The notes: generated from the letters alone by a model not told the origin. A DNA stretch of 23,184 nt from an uncultured Pelagibacterales bacterium (GCA_913020625.1 CAJVZX010000003.1:1-23184); one strand, 5' to 3'. Counted from the first letter of the stretch, positions 1-9,274 are shown. Numbers and translations are program-made.

Positions 1-2412
1 GCTTGGTGTATTAATTTTTCCAAAAGGTATTATAGTTAATGTAAATAGCAGGGTACTTTCAGTTTCTAAATCTTTATCATTATAATAACTTTTATTAAAT
101 TCAATACCAGCTCTTAAACAATCATTTTCATATAAGTATTGTAAATTATAAAACTCAGTAACATTAGTTTTATAATTTTTTCTTGTTTTAAAATTTAAAG
201 AATTAGAAGGATCTATTTCTATTTTCAAACCTGCATTTAAGTAATTATTATCACCTATAAAATTATTTTCTTCAATATAATCAAAATTTGCAACTAAATT
301 ATTAACTTTAAATGTTGTTGATATTTCATCATAATTTGTTTGATTAAAATTATGATCTAATGAAAAATTGTAAGATAAACTGTTATTTTGAGTAAAATTA
401 TATTTTATTTTTCCAACTAAATCGGATGTTTTTTGATCTAAAGAACTTTGAGTTGGCATATTGGTATTATCAGTAAAATTATATATTTGACCAAATGACG
501 ATTCCAATTTATTCAAATTTAGATTTTTATCATAATAATTGTAGTTTACACCAATTGTTAAAGTAGCGCCATTTTCAATCGTTTCATCATTTATTTTATT
601 TAATTCAAAAAGGTTATCCGTTGTTAATCTTAACTGGTCATTCTCTAAATTATTCATTGGTAAGGGAGCATATCTCAGCATGAAAGTTGGAGAAAAAATT
701 TCCCTTTTTTCGTTATCTTCTTTTTTTAGAGGATAAGATGTTTTTAAACTTAATACAGGCGCAAACTCTATATTAGTTTTATCATTTTTTAATGCTGTAG
801 ATTTTGTTGACTCATAGTTTAAATTTTTTATATTACCTTCAAAATTTGAAATGAATCCATTATAAGAAATATGATTATTCGATTTCCATAGAAAATCATT
901 TATTAAAAAAGTTTCTTTAACATTTGAATTATAGTTTTTATAATATCCTGATGATTTAAAGTCAAAATTTCCATATTTTTCTGAAAACAATAATTTATTT
1001 TTAAAATCATAATTTGGGGCTATGTATTCATATCTATTATCAGTTTTGTTAAGATCTTCATAAACATTAAAATCTAAATCTAAACTCATATCATTTTTTA
1101 AAAAAGAAAAATCTAAATTAGAATTTAACAAGGTATCATTTTTAATTAATTCAGATTGTAAGTTATGGACTCTTAAATAAGTATCATTAGATGTCCTTTG
1201 AATGTTTATTTCAGCATTACTTTCTTCAAAATATTCTGAATCAAAATTAATTTTAGAATTTAAAAATAAATGATTTCTAGATCCATCAGTTTTAGTAGAT
1301 GAGGTGTTTTTATAACCTCTATTAAAACTAGCATCTAATATAGTTTTGCTTCTTTTTGTAACATGTCTATATTCAGTTTGAATTACCGAATTTTCATTAT
1401 AATAAATTTTTGGTTTTAAAGTTAAATCTTTGTGATCTGCTAATGCAAAATAATATGGTAAGTTTATAGCAGTCCCTATTGTAGAAGAATTAGTAATAGA
1501 AGGCATCAAAAAACCAGATTGTCTTTTGACGGTTGGATCGGGATGGAAAAATTTTGGAAAATACATTATTGGTATATCATAAACTTTTAACCAAGCTTTT
1601 TTATAATAAATCGTTTTCTTTTTTTTATCATGAGTGATTTGACTTGCGCCCATTTGCCAAGGAGGGCATTTTTCATCATTTCTTTTGCAAGTAGTAAAAA
1701 TTCCTTTTTGAATAATAGTTTTATTTTTTGAAACTATTGCTGAATTAGCAACCAATCTTGGGTCATTGTCAACATTATCAAATGTATTTTTGTTAAAAGT
1801 AACTCTGACATCAGAACCGGCAAATTTCTCATTTTTAACATCAACAACAATGTTTTTAAAAAAATAATTATTATTTAATGTATCAATCATTTGAATTTTT
1901 CCTTGTGATCTAAGATTATAATTTTGAATGTGATACACAAAATTATCTAAAGTTAACTTGTTTCCTTCTTTATCTAGACCAGATGTTAAATTATTAGATC
2001 TGATAGTATTTTTATTTCTATCAAAAATTATATCACTAGTTACAATGTTATAATTATCTTTAAAATATATAAATGTTTTTCCAAAACTTAATATTTTTTC
2101 TTTTTCTTTATCTAATAAAATATTTTCCCCTCTAATCTCACTGTTTGAACTTTCATCTTTTATTACGACAGATTTTTTTGCTTCAAGTGTATTATTTTTT
2201 TTATTATAGATAACTTCCTGGGCATTAATTATTAATCCATCGTTACTTTTTGCAACGACGTCACCTGTGGCTAATAATTTTTTATTCTTATCATCATATT
2301 CAATTTTTAATGCTTCTATTTCAAATTCATCAGCATATATAAGTGAACTAATAAAAAATAAATTTATTATAAAAAAAATTAATTTAGTAATTTGTAAAAT
2401 TTTATTTTTCAT
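1..2412 (-). CDS. lptD: LPS-assembly outer membrane protein LptD (partial, 3' end cut by window)
   Basis: LptD is the outer-membrane beta-barrel that receives lipopolysaccharide from the Lpt bridge and inserts it into the outer leaflet. Reading leftward from ATG at 2412, 804 codons are open to the window edge with no stop. Residues 1-26 form a signal peptide ending near SSLIYA. An OstA/LptA-like beta-jellyroll follows (motifs such as ATGDVVAKS and IRGENILLD), then the barrel domain. The family landmark CxnCPPW appears as C242-KRNDEK-C249-PPW, with 'PIMYFPKFFHPDP' soon after. A further Cys (C765, in ENDCLRAG) lies where E. coli LptD has C724/C725, so a disulfide between the N-terminal region and the barrel is likely. 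The last visible residues (TLIPFGKINTPS) resemble the family's extreme C-terminus, so only a few codons are probably missing. The start overlaps the lptG stop by 11 bases. Identification is firm. Confidence 0.93.
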   Translation of the reverse strand, partial: MKNKILQITKLIFFIINLFFISSLIYADEFEIEALKIEYDDKNKKLLATGDVVAKSNDGLIINAQEVIYNKKNNTLEAKKSVVIKDESSNSEIRGENILLDKEKEKILSFGKTFIYFKDNYNIVTSDIIFDRNKNTIRSNNLTSGLDKEGNKLTLDNFVYHIQNYNLRSQGKIQMIDTLNNNYFFKNIVVDVKNEKFAGSDVRVTFNKNTFDNVDNDPRLVANSAIVSKNKTIIQKGIFTTCKRNDEKCPPWQMGASQITHDKKKKTIYYKKAWLKVYDIPIMYFPKFFHPDPTVKRQSGFLMPSITNSSTIGTAINLPYYFALADHKDLTLKPKIYYNENSVIQTEYRHVTKRSKTILDASFNRGYKNTSSTKTDGSRNHLFLNSKINFDSEYFEESNAEINIQRTSNDTYLRVHNLQSELIKNDTLLNSNLDFSFLKNDMSLDLDFNVYEDLNKTDNRYEYIAPNYDFKNKLLFSEKYGNFDFKSSGYYKNYNSNVKETFLINDFLWKSNNHISYNGFISNFEGNIKNLNYESTKSTALKNDKTNIEFAPVLSLKTSYPLKKEDNEKREIFSPTFMLRYAPLPMNNLENDQLRLTTDNLFELNKINDETIENGATLTIGVNYNYYDKNLNLNKLESSFGQIYNFTDNTNMPTQSSLDQKTSDLVGKIKYNFTQNNSLSYNFSLDHNFNQTNYDEISTTFKVNNLVANFDYIEENNFIGDNNYLNAGLKIEIDPSNSLNFKTRKNYKTNVTEFYNLQYLYENDCLRAGIEFNKSYYNDKDLETESTLLFTLTIIPFGKINTPS

Positions 2413-3487
2413 TAATTCTAATTAATCCTATAGAGCAAAAAATTGTTAGTATTATTATTGGCGACCATATAGCTGCTATAATGTCTAAATTATTTGTTTC
2501 TCCCAGTGCTTTTGAAAAATAATTTAAGTAGTATATAATCACAGATAGAACAATTGATAAAAAAACATAAAAAAGGTAACTTTTTCTACTTTCTATACCT
2601 AATACAAATAATCCAGCTATAATAGTCATACACATTAAAAATAGCGGATATGCTAGTGCTTTATGAAATTCACTTTCTATTTCCAAAGTTGAAATTCCCA
2701 AATCTTTATAATTTTTCTTAACTTTATTTAATTCCCAAAAGGATATGGAGCGAAGCTCAGTAAATATATTTTTTAGTTTATTTAAGTCAAAATTACTTTT
2801 AAATATTAATTCATCAAAGTTTTCAATTTTATTGTTACTTTGATATTTTTTCAAATTATGTAATTTCCAGTATTCAGAAGAAATATCAGCCCTTTCGATT
2901 TCCATTCGCGATAAAAAATTAAAATCTTTTTCAAATTCAAAAATAGAAACATTTACTAAAAAATTTTCTTCTAAACTACTAGCATTAATAATTATATTTT
3001 TTGATTCAACAATATCTTTTATCCAGATACCATTTTCGGTTATGGCAGCAAGATAGTCGTTTTCTAAAGTATAATCATTTTTTATATTTAAATATAATCT
3101 GCTTAATTTAGAGCTAATTATAGTAAACCCAGAAATAATAATTATTCCACAAATTAAAGATATGAAAGCTGGGTACATAATAATTCTAAAGTTTGATAAT
3201 CCAGCCAGTTTAATCAAATTAAGTTCTTCGGATTGTAATAAAAATAAAAACAATAATATTGAAGAAATTAAAAAAATAAATGGAAATATTTCATAAAGTA
3301 TTGATGGAACTTTTAATAATGACATTATTAAGGGAAAAAATGGTACAACATCATATTCTTTAAAAAAAGATATTTCTTCAAATAAATCTAGAACAATTGC
3401 AAAAGCAATAAAAGTTGCTCCTACTTTTAAAATATTTTTCATAAATTCCAAAAAAATATGTTTTTTAAATAAATTTATAGAAAGCAT
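2402..3487 (-). CDS. lptG: LPS export ABC transporter permease LptG
   Basis: This is a YjgP/YjgQ-family inner-membrane permease which, with LptF and the ATPase LptB, extracts LPS from the inner membrane and feeds the periplasmic bridge. The 361-residue protein has the family layout: two to three N-terminal membrane segments (about residues 15-35, 50-85 and 98-125), a periplasmic beta-jellyroll domain (about 130-265), and three C-terminal membrane segments (about 275-357). The cytoplasmic loop 'SEELNLIKLAGLS' is the conserved coupling-helix region that contacts LptB. The gene starts 2 bases after the lptF stop and its end overlaps lptD by 11 bases, so the three genes are probably one transcript. 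Calling this one G and the upstream one F rests on gene order and general resemblance; the two paralogues could be swapped. Confidence 0.88.
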   Translation of the reverse strand: MLSINLFKKHIFLEFMKNILKVGATFIAFAIVLDLFEEISFFKEYDVVPFFPLIMSLLKVPSILYEIFPFIFLISSILLFLFLLQSEELNLIKLAGLSNFRIIMYPAFISLICGIIIISGFTIISSKLSRLYLNIKNDYTLENDYLAAITENGIWIKDIVESKNIIINASSLEENFLVNVSIFEFEKDFNFLSRMEIERADISSEYWKLHNLKKYQSNNKIENFDELIFKSNFDLNKLKNIFTELRSISFWELNKVKKNYKDLGISTLEIESEFHKALAYPLFLMCMTIIAGLFVLGIESRKSYLFYVFLSIVLSVIIYYLNYFSKALGETNNLDIIAAIWSPIIILTIFCSIGLIRINEK

Positions 3488-3488
3488 A

Positions 3489-4616
3489 TTATGTGACTAC
3501 TCTTTCATGTTTATATGTTATAATTAATATTAAATAAATTAAGAGTGACAAAATAATAGGAGCCAAAAAATATAATAAAGATTTAAAACTTGAGGCTCCA
3601 GAATATCGAATTGATATTTCAGAAATAACTAAAAAAACAAAAGTAATAAAAAAAGTTGTATAAATTTTGAATTTGTAATTTGCATTATCCTTTGAGAAAC
3701 CAATTACAAAAGATAACAGAACTGTGAGTAAAGGTATATAAATTGGCGTACCAAATCTTTTATTTATTTCTTCTCTAATCTCTTGCATTGCTGGATTACA
3801 TGCTTCCACATCAGTATCTTCGGTTAAAAATTTATCAAATTTGTTTTCAAAATAATCATAACAATTTAATAGAGCCAACGTATTTTTTTCTTGTATTTTA
3901 GGAAATGTAGTGCTTTTGGTTTTAAATTTTGATAGGTTAATTTCAGTTTTCTTGAAATTCAAAGCATTAATACTGTTATTCTTTTCACTATGAATTATTC
4001 CATCAACTAATATTAAAAAATTTGATTTATTTTTTTTTAAAATTATTCCTTTTTTTGCAAAAATAGTTTTTTTTGCAGACAAATCTTTTAAAAAAATATT
4101 TTTCATTTCTCCTTCTTGATTAATTTTTTCTACAAAAAATGTTAATTTTTCTACAGTATCAATAAATTTTTTTTCTTTTATTAACGATGCAAACATATCT
4201 ATATCTGATGATCTTAAAAATGATCTTGCTTTATCTTGGGAATAAGGAACTAAAAATGAAGAAAATAAAATCTGGAATATTGTAAATATGATAGAAATTT
4301 TAATAATTTGATTAGTAAAAGTAATTTTATTAATACCAGCACACCAATAAATTATTAATTCATTATTTTTTTCAAAATTTAGCAATATTGTAAATAGACT
4401 TACAAAATAAACAAAAGGTAACAATTTTGCAGTTATTTTTGGTAAACTTAATAATGAATATAGAAAATAAACACCAAAACTATGACCATCTTCTGTAACA
4501 AATTCTAGGTAATTTACTGCCTGCACCACCCAGGCAATAAAAGCTAAAGTTAAAAGTATAACAATAAATATAGAGAGAAATTCAGATAGAAAATAACTAT
4601 AAATTTTATTTTTCAT
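3489..4616 (-). CDS. lptF: LPS export ABC transporter permease LptF
   Basis: This is the partner permease of LptG in the LptB2FG complex. The 375-residue protein starts at ATG 4616. N-terminal membrane helices lie near residues 12-32, 48-80 and 100-122. The loop 'EKNNELIIYWCAGINK' matches the LptF/LptG coupling-helix pattern (E-L-x-x-x-x-x-G). A long periplasmic domain spans about 125-290, and three helices follow at about 292-370. The periplasmic domain has a Lys-rich central part and two cysteines (in LLNCYDYF and EACNPA). It is the first gene of the lptF-lptG-lptD run and is divergent from pepA across 62 bases, so its promoter must lie in or near 4617-4678. In other Alphaproteobacteria the same order continues downstream into surA, pdxA and ksgA (from memory). 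Confidence 0.88.
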   Translation of the reverse strand: MKNKIYSYFLSEFLSIFIVILLTLAFIAWVVQAVNYLEFVTEDGHSFGVYFLYSLLSLPKITAKLLPFVYFVSLFTILLNFEKNNELIIYWCAGINKITFTNQIIKISIIFTIFQILFSSFLVPYSQDKARSFLRSSDIDMFASLIKEKKFIDTVEKLTFFVEKINQEGEMKNIFLKDLSAKKTIFAKKGIILKKNKSNFLILVDGIIHSEKNNSINALNFKKTEINLSKFKTKSTTFPKIQEKNTLALLNCYDYFENKFDKFLTEDTDVEACNPAMQEIREEINKRFGTPIYIPLLTVLLSFVIGFSKDNANYKFKIYTTFFITFVFLVISEISIRYSGASSFKSLLYFLAPIILSLLIYLILIITYKHERVVT

Positions 4617-4678
4617 TAGCGACTAATTAATGTATATTTACATAAATTTCTTCAAATATACAACTTTTACAAGAAAAT
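4617..4678. promoter_or_regulatory. Divergent promoter gap lptF / pepA
   Basis: This 62-base AT-rich spacer is the only non-coding DNA between two head-to-head genes, so it probably carries both promoters. A short dyad, TGTA-TATT-TACA at 4631-4642, contains -10-like hexamers on both strands (TATATT at 4633-4638 plus; TATACA at 4636-4631 minus). I see no convincing -35 elements, and such hexamers arise easily by chance at this base composition. Confidence 0.35.
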
Positions 4679-6172
4679 ATGAGTAACATTATAGTTTTTG
4701 AAAACAAAATTGCTAAATATGATAACTGTCCAGATATTTATTTTATCAATGAAAATTTAAGCATTAAGGATATAAGTAATTTTTTTTCTGTTAGAGATTT
4801 AAAAAAAATAAAATTTTATCTTTCAAAATTAAACAAAAATAAAAGAAAAGAACGCATAATTGATTTTGACCTATCTGAAAAAAAGAAAATAATTTTTATT
4901 ATAATTAAAAAATCTCTTCTATCTTTTGATTTAGAGCAATTGGGAGCTAAATTATTTTCTTTTTTAAAAAAAGCAGATGTTTATAAAGTTAACTTATTTT
5001 GTGCCTCATTTAAAAAAAGTTCAAATTCTAAAACAGGACAAAATGATAAAAATATTTTAGATTTTATTCATGGAGCTAATTTAAAATCCTATAGCTTTAA
5101 AAAATATAGAACAAAATCACCTGATAATTTTAAATTAAAAATTAAAGTTATATCTCCCGAATATAAAATTTTAAGTAAAAAATATTTTAGATACAAAGCA
5201 ATAGAAGAGGGTGTTAACTTAACAAGAAATCTTGTTTCAGAACCGCCAAATATTTTGCATCCGAAATATTATGTAGAAACAATAAAAAAACTGTCTTCTC
5301 TCGGATTAAAAATAAGTATTTATGATGAAAATAAAATGAAAAAGATGGGCATGAATGCTTTGTTAGGTGTTGGCCAAGGAAGTATTAATAAATCTTATTT
5401 AGTAACTATCGAATGGAACGGAAATAAAAACTCCAAAGAAAAACCACTTGCATTTGTTGGTAAAGGTGTTTGTTTTGATACAGGTGGAATTTCTTTAAAA
5501 CCTGCAAAATTTATGGAGGAAATGAAATATGATATGGCAGGTTCAGCAGTTGTAGTGGGCCTTCTTAAAACATTAGCATTAAGAAAAGTCAAACTAAATG
5601 TTGTGGGAGTAGTTGGTTTAGTAGAAAATATGCCAGGAGGAAATGCACAAAGACCAGGTGATATTGTTAAATCTTATTCAGGACAAACAATAGAAGTATT
5701 AAATACAGATGCTGAAGGAAGATTAGTCTTGGCAGATGTATTAACTTTTACTGAAAAAGAATTTAAACCAAAATTTATAATTGATTTAGCTACTTTAACT
5801 GGGGCAATTATTGTGTCATTGGGAGAAGAGTATGCAGGTTTATTTTCAAATAATGATGATCTTTCAAATAAAATATTTCAATCAGGAAATAAAGTTGGTG
5901 AAAAAGTGTGGAGATTACCACTTCATAAAAATTATAATAAATTAATGGATTCAACTGTAGCAGATGTACAAAATATAAACTACTCTGGTGGTGCTGGATC
6001 TATTACTGCAGCAGAATTTTTACAAAGATTTATTATTAATAAAACTCCATGGGTTCATCTTGATATTGCAGGAATGGCTTTTTCTAAAAAAGCAGCAAAT
6101 CTAAATCCAAGTGGAGCTACTGGATTTGGTGTCAGACTATTAAATAAACTTATTGAAGATAGTTATGAATAA
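4679..6172 (+). CDS. pepA: Leucyl aminopeptidase (M17 cytosol aminopeptidase)
   Basis: PepA is a hexameric, two-metal aminopeptidase that removes N-terminal residues from cytosolic peptides; in some bacteria PepA also binds DNA. The protein has 497 residues, the usual family length. The variable N-terminal domain (about 1-165) is Lys-rich. The catalytic domain begins near 'EEGVNLTRNLVSEPPN'. Metal ligands and catalytic residues are intact: K262 and D267 in GKGVCFDTGG, the Asp in KYDMAGSA, and D344, E346 and R348 in the family signature NTDAEGRLVLADVL (N342 onward). 'IDLATLTGA' follows as expected. ATG at 4679 is the first gene start after the divergent gap. The stop overlaps the start of ndk by 8 bases. 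Confidence 0.96.
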   Translation: MSNIIVFENKIAKYDNCPDIYFINENLSIKDISNFFSVRDLKKIKFYLSKLNKNKRKERIIDFDLSEKKKIIFIIIKKSLLSFDLEQLGAKLFSFLKKADVYKVNLFCASFKKSSNSKTGQNDKNILDFIHGANLKSYSFKKYRTKSPDNFKLKIKVISPEYKILSKKYFRYKAIEEGVNLTRNLVSEPPNILHPKYYVETIKKLSSLGLKISIYDENKMKKMGMNALLGVGQGSINKSYLVTIEWNGNKNSKEKPLAFVGKGVCFDTGGISLKPAKFMEEMKYDMAGSAVVVGLLKTLALRKVKLNVVGVVGLVENMPGGNAQRPGDIVKSYSGQTIEVLNTDAEGRLVLADVLTFTEKEFKPKFIIDLATLTGAIIVSLGEEYAGLFSNNDDLSNKIFQSGNKVGEKVWRLPLHKNYNKLMDSTVADVQNINYSGGAGSITAAEFLQRFIINKTPWVHLDIAGMAFSKKAANLNPSGATGFGVRLLNKLIEDSYE

Positions 6173-6578
6173 TAATGAAGAAAGAACTTTATCTATAATT
6201 AAGCCTGATGCTGTTGAAAGAAATCTTGAAAACAATATAAAAAACTTTTTTTCAAATAATAGTTTAAGAATTGTAGATAGTAAAAAAATACAGATTACAA
6301 AAGAAGAAGCAGAGGAATTTTATAAAGTACATCAATCTAAACCATTTTATAATGATTTATGCTCATATTTATCCTCTGGGCCAATTGTAGTAATTATTTT
6401 AGAGGGCCAAAATGCAATTAGTGAAAATAGAAGATTAATGGGGGCAACAGATCCTAAAAAAGCAGAAAAAGGAACGCTTAGATTTCTTTATGGAATTTCA
6501 ATAGATAAAAATTCTGTTCATGGATCTGATAGTTTAGATAATGCTAAAAAAGAAATTGATTTTTTCTTTAAAAATTAA
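6165..6578 (+). CDS. ndk: Nucleoside diphosphate kinase
   Basis: Ndk transfers the gamma phosphate of ATP to NDPs and dNDPs through a phospho-histidine and so balances the NTP/dNTP pools. The 137-residue protein shows 'ERTLSIIKPDAVERN' at the N-terminus, 'RRLMGATDPKKAEKGTLR' in the nucleotide site, and the active-site histidine H119 in SVHGSDS. I take ATG 6165 as the start. A TTG at 6153 is in frame but would add four residues (MKIV) not typical of the family, whereas ATG 6165 gives a normal 'MNNNEERTLSIIKPDAV' start with the usual short overlap on the pepA stop. The last four bases are shared with the purN stop on the other strand. Confidence 0.95.
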   Translation: MNNNEERTLSIIKPDAVERNLENNIKNFFSNNSLRIVDSKKIQITKEEAEEFYKVHQSKPFYNDLCSYLSSGPIVVIILEGQNAISENRRLMGATDPKKAEKGTLRFLYGISIDKNSVHGSDSLDNAKKEIDFFFKN

Positions 6579-7153
6579 TTTTTAAGAGCTAATTTTATTG
6601 CTTTTGGATAAAGCAAATGTTCAATTTTTAATATTTTTTTTCTAAGAGTTTTTTCATTATCAGCTTTAATTATTCTCACTTTTTTTTGTAGTATAACTCT
6701 TCCAGAATCTAATTTATTTGTAACATAATGGACAGTGCAACCACTAAACTTTTCTTTATTTTTTAAAACTCTTTTGTGAGTATTTAAACCCTTATATTTT
6801 GGCAGTAAAGATGGGTGTATATTTAATATTTTATATTTAAAATCTTTTATGAATTTATCTGATAAAACTTTCATGAATCCAGCCAAACATATTAATTTGA
6901 TATTATTTTTTTTTAAAATAATTAGCGTTTTACTTTCAAAATTAATCATTTTTTTTGAATTTATAATTTTAAATTTTATTTTATTATTTTTTGCATAATT
7001 TATGCCATATGCATTTTTATTATTTGAGATCACTAAAGATATTTTTATTGGAAAATTTTTTTTTAATGAATTTTTTATTATAGAATTCAAATTAGAGCCT
7101 GAACCTGATATAAAAACGGCAGTATCTATTTTTTTACCAGTTAATTTTTCCAT
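6575..7153 (-). CDS. purN: Phosphoribosylglycinamide formyltransferase (GART)
   Basis: PurN formylates GAR with 10-formyl-THF, the third step of de novo purine synthesis. The 192-residue protein carries the N-terminal substrate loop 'FISGSGSNLNSII', the catalytic pattern N-x-H in 'ILNIHPSLLPKYKG', and the catalytic Asp in 'TNKLDSGRVI', preceded by 'GCTVHYV'. It is unusually rich in Lys, Ile and Asn, as expected from the base composition. Its start overlaps the purM 3' end by 20 bases, which suggests translational coupling. Its stop codon lies inside TTAA shared with ndk. Confidence 0.95.
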   Translation of the reverse strand: MEKLTGKKIDTAVFISGSGSNLNSIIKNSLKKNFPIKISLVISNNKNAYGINYAKNNKIKFKIINSKKMINFESKTLIILKKNNIKLICLAGFMKVLSDKFIKDFKYKILNIHPSLLPKYKGLNTHKRVLKNKEKFSGCTVHYVTNKLDSGRVILQKKVRIIKADNEKTLRKKILKIEHLLYPKAIKLALKN

Positions 7154-8186
7154 CTGTTGATAATTTATTTTTACCTTTAGAGATAAATCCTAGGACATAA
7201 GGTTTAAATTTTTTATCAAATTTATTTTGTATTTTTTTTATATTCTTTTTATTAACAATTAAGCAAAATCCAACTCCACAATTAAATGTTTTTAACATCT
7301 GGTTTTGACTTATTCCTTGTTGTTTTAGCCATTTAAAAATTTTTAATACTTTTATTTTTTCTAAATTTATATTTGCCTGAAGTCCTTTGGGAATAATTCT
7401 TATTAAATTATCATATAAACCGCCACCAGTGATATTTGCACAGCCATTTATTAAATTATTTTCAGCCAACTTTATGATTTCTTTTACATATATTTTAGTT
7501 GGTTTAATTAGTTCATTTTTTATATTAATTTTTTTATTTGATGATTTATTTAAATTTATTTTTTTTTTTTTTAAAATATATCTAACAAGTGAAAGACCAT
7601 TTGAATGAATACCAGATGATGGTATTGCTAAAATAATATTATTTTTTTTTACATTAAGTTTTGTGAGCAATTTTTTTTTCTCTACTATGCCAACTGAAAA
7701 ACCAGCTATATCAAATTTTCCTTTGCCATAAGTACCTGGCATTTCGGCAGTTTCTCCTCCAATTAGTTCGCATCCAGCTAATTTACAACCTTTTACAATT
7801 CCTAAAATTATTTTTTTTGTCTTATTTAATTCAAGTTTATTTATTGAGATATAATCTAAAAAAAATAATGGTTTTGCTCCCTGTACGATTAAATCATTAA
7901 CACACATCGCAACCAAATCGATTCCAATTGAATCAAATTTTTTTATTTGGTTAGCTATTTCAATTTTTGTTCCAACACCATCAGTAGATGATACTATTAC
8001 AGGCTCTTTTATCTTCAATTTTGACAAGTCAAAAATAGAACCAAAACTACCTATATTTTTAAATTTCTTAAAATTAGTTTTTGGATTTATAGTTTTTTTT
8101 GAGATAGTGGATATAAATTTTACGAATTTGTTTGCTTTGGAGATATTTACTCCACTTTTTTTATAGGTAAAATTGTTATTTTTCAC
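7134..8186 (-). CDS. purM: Phosphoribosylformylglycinamidine cyclo-ligase (AIR synthetase)
   Basis: PurM closes FGAM to AIR with ATP in de novo purine synthesis. The 350-residue protein has the family landmarks in order: 'SSTDGVGTKIEIA' near residue 67, 'DLIVQGAKPLFFLDYI', 'GGETAEMPGTYGKG', 'GIHSNGLSLVR', 'NITGGGLYDNLIRIIP' and 'FNCGVGFCLIV'. The start is GTG at 8186; an in-frame stop lies only four codons upstream, so no longer form exists, and the product begins with the normal 'YKKSGVNI' segment. No Shine-Dalgarno sequence is visible. A run of 14 T (14 A in the message) lies inside the gene at 7559-7572 and encodes a Lys stretch. Only 14 bases separate it from the divergent gene at 8201. 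Confidence 0.95.
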   Translation of the reverse strand: MKNNNFTYKKSGVNISKANKFVKFISTISKKTINPKTNFKKFKNIGSFGSIFDLSKLKIKEPVIVSSTDGVGTKIEIANQIKKFDSIGIDLVAMCVNDLIVQGAKPLFFLDYISINKLELNKTKKIILGIVKGCKLAGCELIGGETAEMPGTYGKGKFDIAGFSVGIVEKKKLLTKLNVKKNNIILAIPSSGIHSNGLSLVRYILKKKKINLNKSSNKKINIKNELIKPTKIYVKEIIKLAENNLINGCANITGGGLYDNLIRIIPKGLQANINLEKIKVLKIFKWLKQQGISQNQMLKTFNCGVGFCLIVNKKNIKKIQNKFDKKFKPYVLGFISKGKNKLSTDGKINW

Positions 8187-8200
8187 TATTATAAATTAAG

Positions 8201-9274
8201 ATGATTTCTTTAATACTAAATTTAACTAAAAAATACATATATATATTCATTTTAATATTAATTCCATGTTTAATTTTTTCTAATAAATTATTTGCAACAG
8301 AAAATAATTTTCTAGTAGAAGATTTGGAAATATCTGAAGAATTTGACCTAAATTTTTCAAAAAATAAAGTAATTGAAAAAGCTTTTAGCAAAGGATTCGA
8401 GAACTTGCTTTTTACTATTTTAACATCAAAAGATTTACCTAAAGTGAATAATGTAAATATAAATGAAATTAAACAGTTAGTTGAAAATTTTAAAATTAAA
8501 GGTGAAAAATTTAAAGATGAAAAGTATATTGCAAATTTTGATATTAGTTTTAATAAAAAAAAACTTTTCAGTTTTTTAGAAAATAGAGATTTATTTATTT
8601 CTATACCAACCAAAATTGATGTATTTTTTTTACCAATAATTATTGAGAATAATGAAATATTAATTTTTAACAAAAATTTATTTTACACACTTTGGTTAAA
8701 GAATAAAAAATCTAATTATTTGATTAATTATATTTTACCACTTGAAGATATTGATGAATTAGAAAGATATATTAGCAAAACTCAAGATATTGAGAGTTTA
8801 AATATTTTGAATATTTCTAAAAAGTATAATTTAGAAAATTACATATTTAGTTTATTTTATAAAAACACTAATAAAATGAATATTTTTTCAAAAATAAAAT
8901 TTCACGACAATTTTACATCTACAAATTTAATTTTTGATAATATAAATTTAGATAATGAATTATTAGTTAACTCTTATATAGAAAATATAAAAATAAGTTA
9001 TGAAGATATTTGGAAAAAAAATAATAAAATTAATACTTCAATTAAATTAACTTTAGAAATCGTTTTAGAAACTCATGATTTTAATAAAATAAGTCAATTT
9101 GAAAAAATAGTTAATAAAATTGATTTAATAAGTTCATTTAGAATTAAAAAATTTACTGTAAATAAAAATATTTATGAAATTTCTTATAGTGGTAATCCCT
9201 ATTCATTAATTAAAAAGTTTTCTAATTTTGACATTTCTTTAATCTACGATGGTGAAAAATGGATTATCCAATGA
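8201..9274 (+). CDS. DUF2066-like exported protein, function unknown
   Basis: This is a 357-residue protein with an N-terminal signal or anchor segment (about residues 10-34, 'YIYIFILILIPCLIFSN', then a likely cleavage site at KLFATEN). The mature part is rich in Ile, Asn and Lys and has no motif I can tie to catalysis. The region about 45-150 (segments like 'KVIEKAFSKGFENLLFTIL' and 'YIANFDISFNKKKLFSFL') resembles the DUF2066 family. That family also sits beside purM and hda in other Proteobacteria, which supports the call (from memory, unchecked). The gene ends in an ATGA overlap with hda, so the two are probably translated from one message. A periplasmic location is inferred from the signal segment. 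Confidence 0.6.
   Translation: MISLILNLTKKYIYIFILILIPCLIFSNKLFATENNFLVEDLEISEEFDLNFSKNKVIEKAFSKGFENLLFTILTSKDLPKVNNVNINEIKQLVENFKIKGEKFKDEKYIANFDISFNKKKLFSFLENRDLFISIPTKIDVFFLPIIIENNEILIFNKNLFYTLWLKNKKSNYLINYILPLEDIDELERYISKTQDIESLNILNISKKYNLENYIFSLFYKNTNKMNIFSKIKFHDNFTSTNLIFDNINLDNELLVNSYIENIKISYEDIWKKNNKINTSIKLTLEIVLETHDFNKISQFEKIVNKIDLISSFRIKKFTVNKNIYEISYSGNPYSLIKKFSNFDISLIYDGEKWIIQ

Noticed and set aside
6153..6578. Ndk starting at TTG 6153
   Set aside because: The ATG at 6165 gives a normal Ndk N-terminus; the TTG would add four unsupported residues within pepA.
8176..8673. 165-residue open frame on the minus strand
   Set aside because: It lies opposite the DUF2066-like gene and overlaps the purM start. 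Its Phe/Ser/Ile-rich composition is what an antisense shadow of Lys/Asn-rich coding gives.
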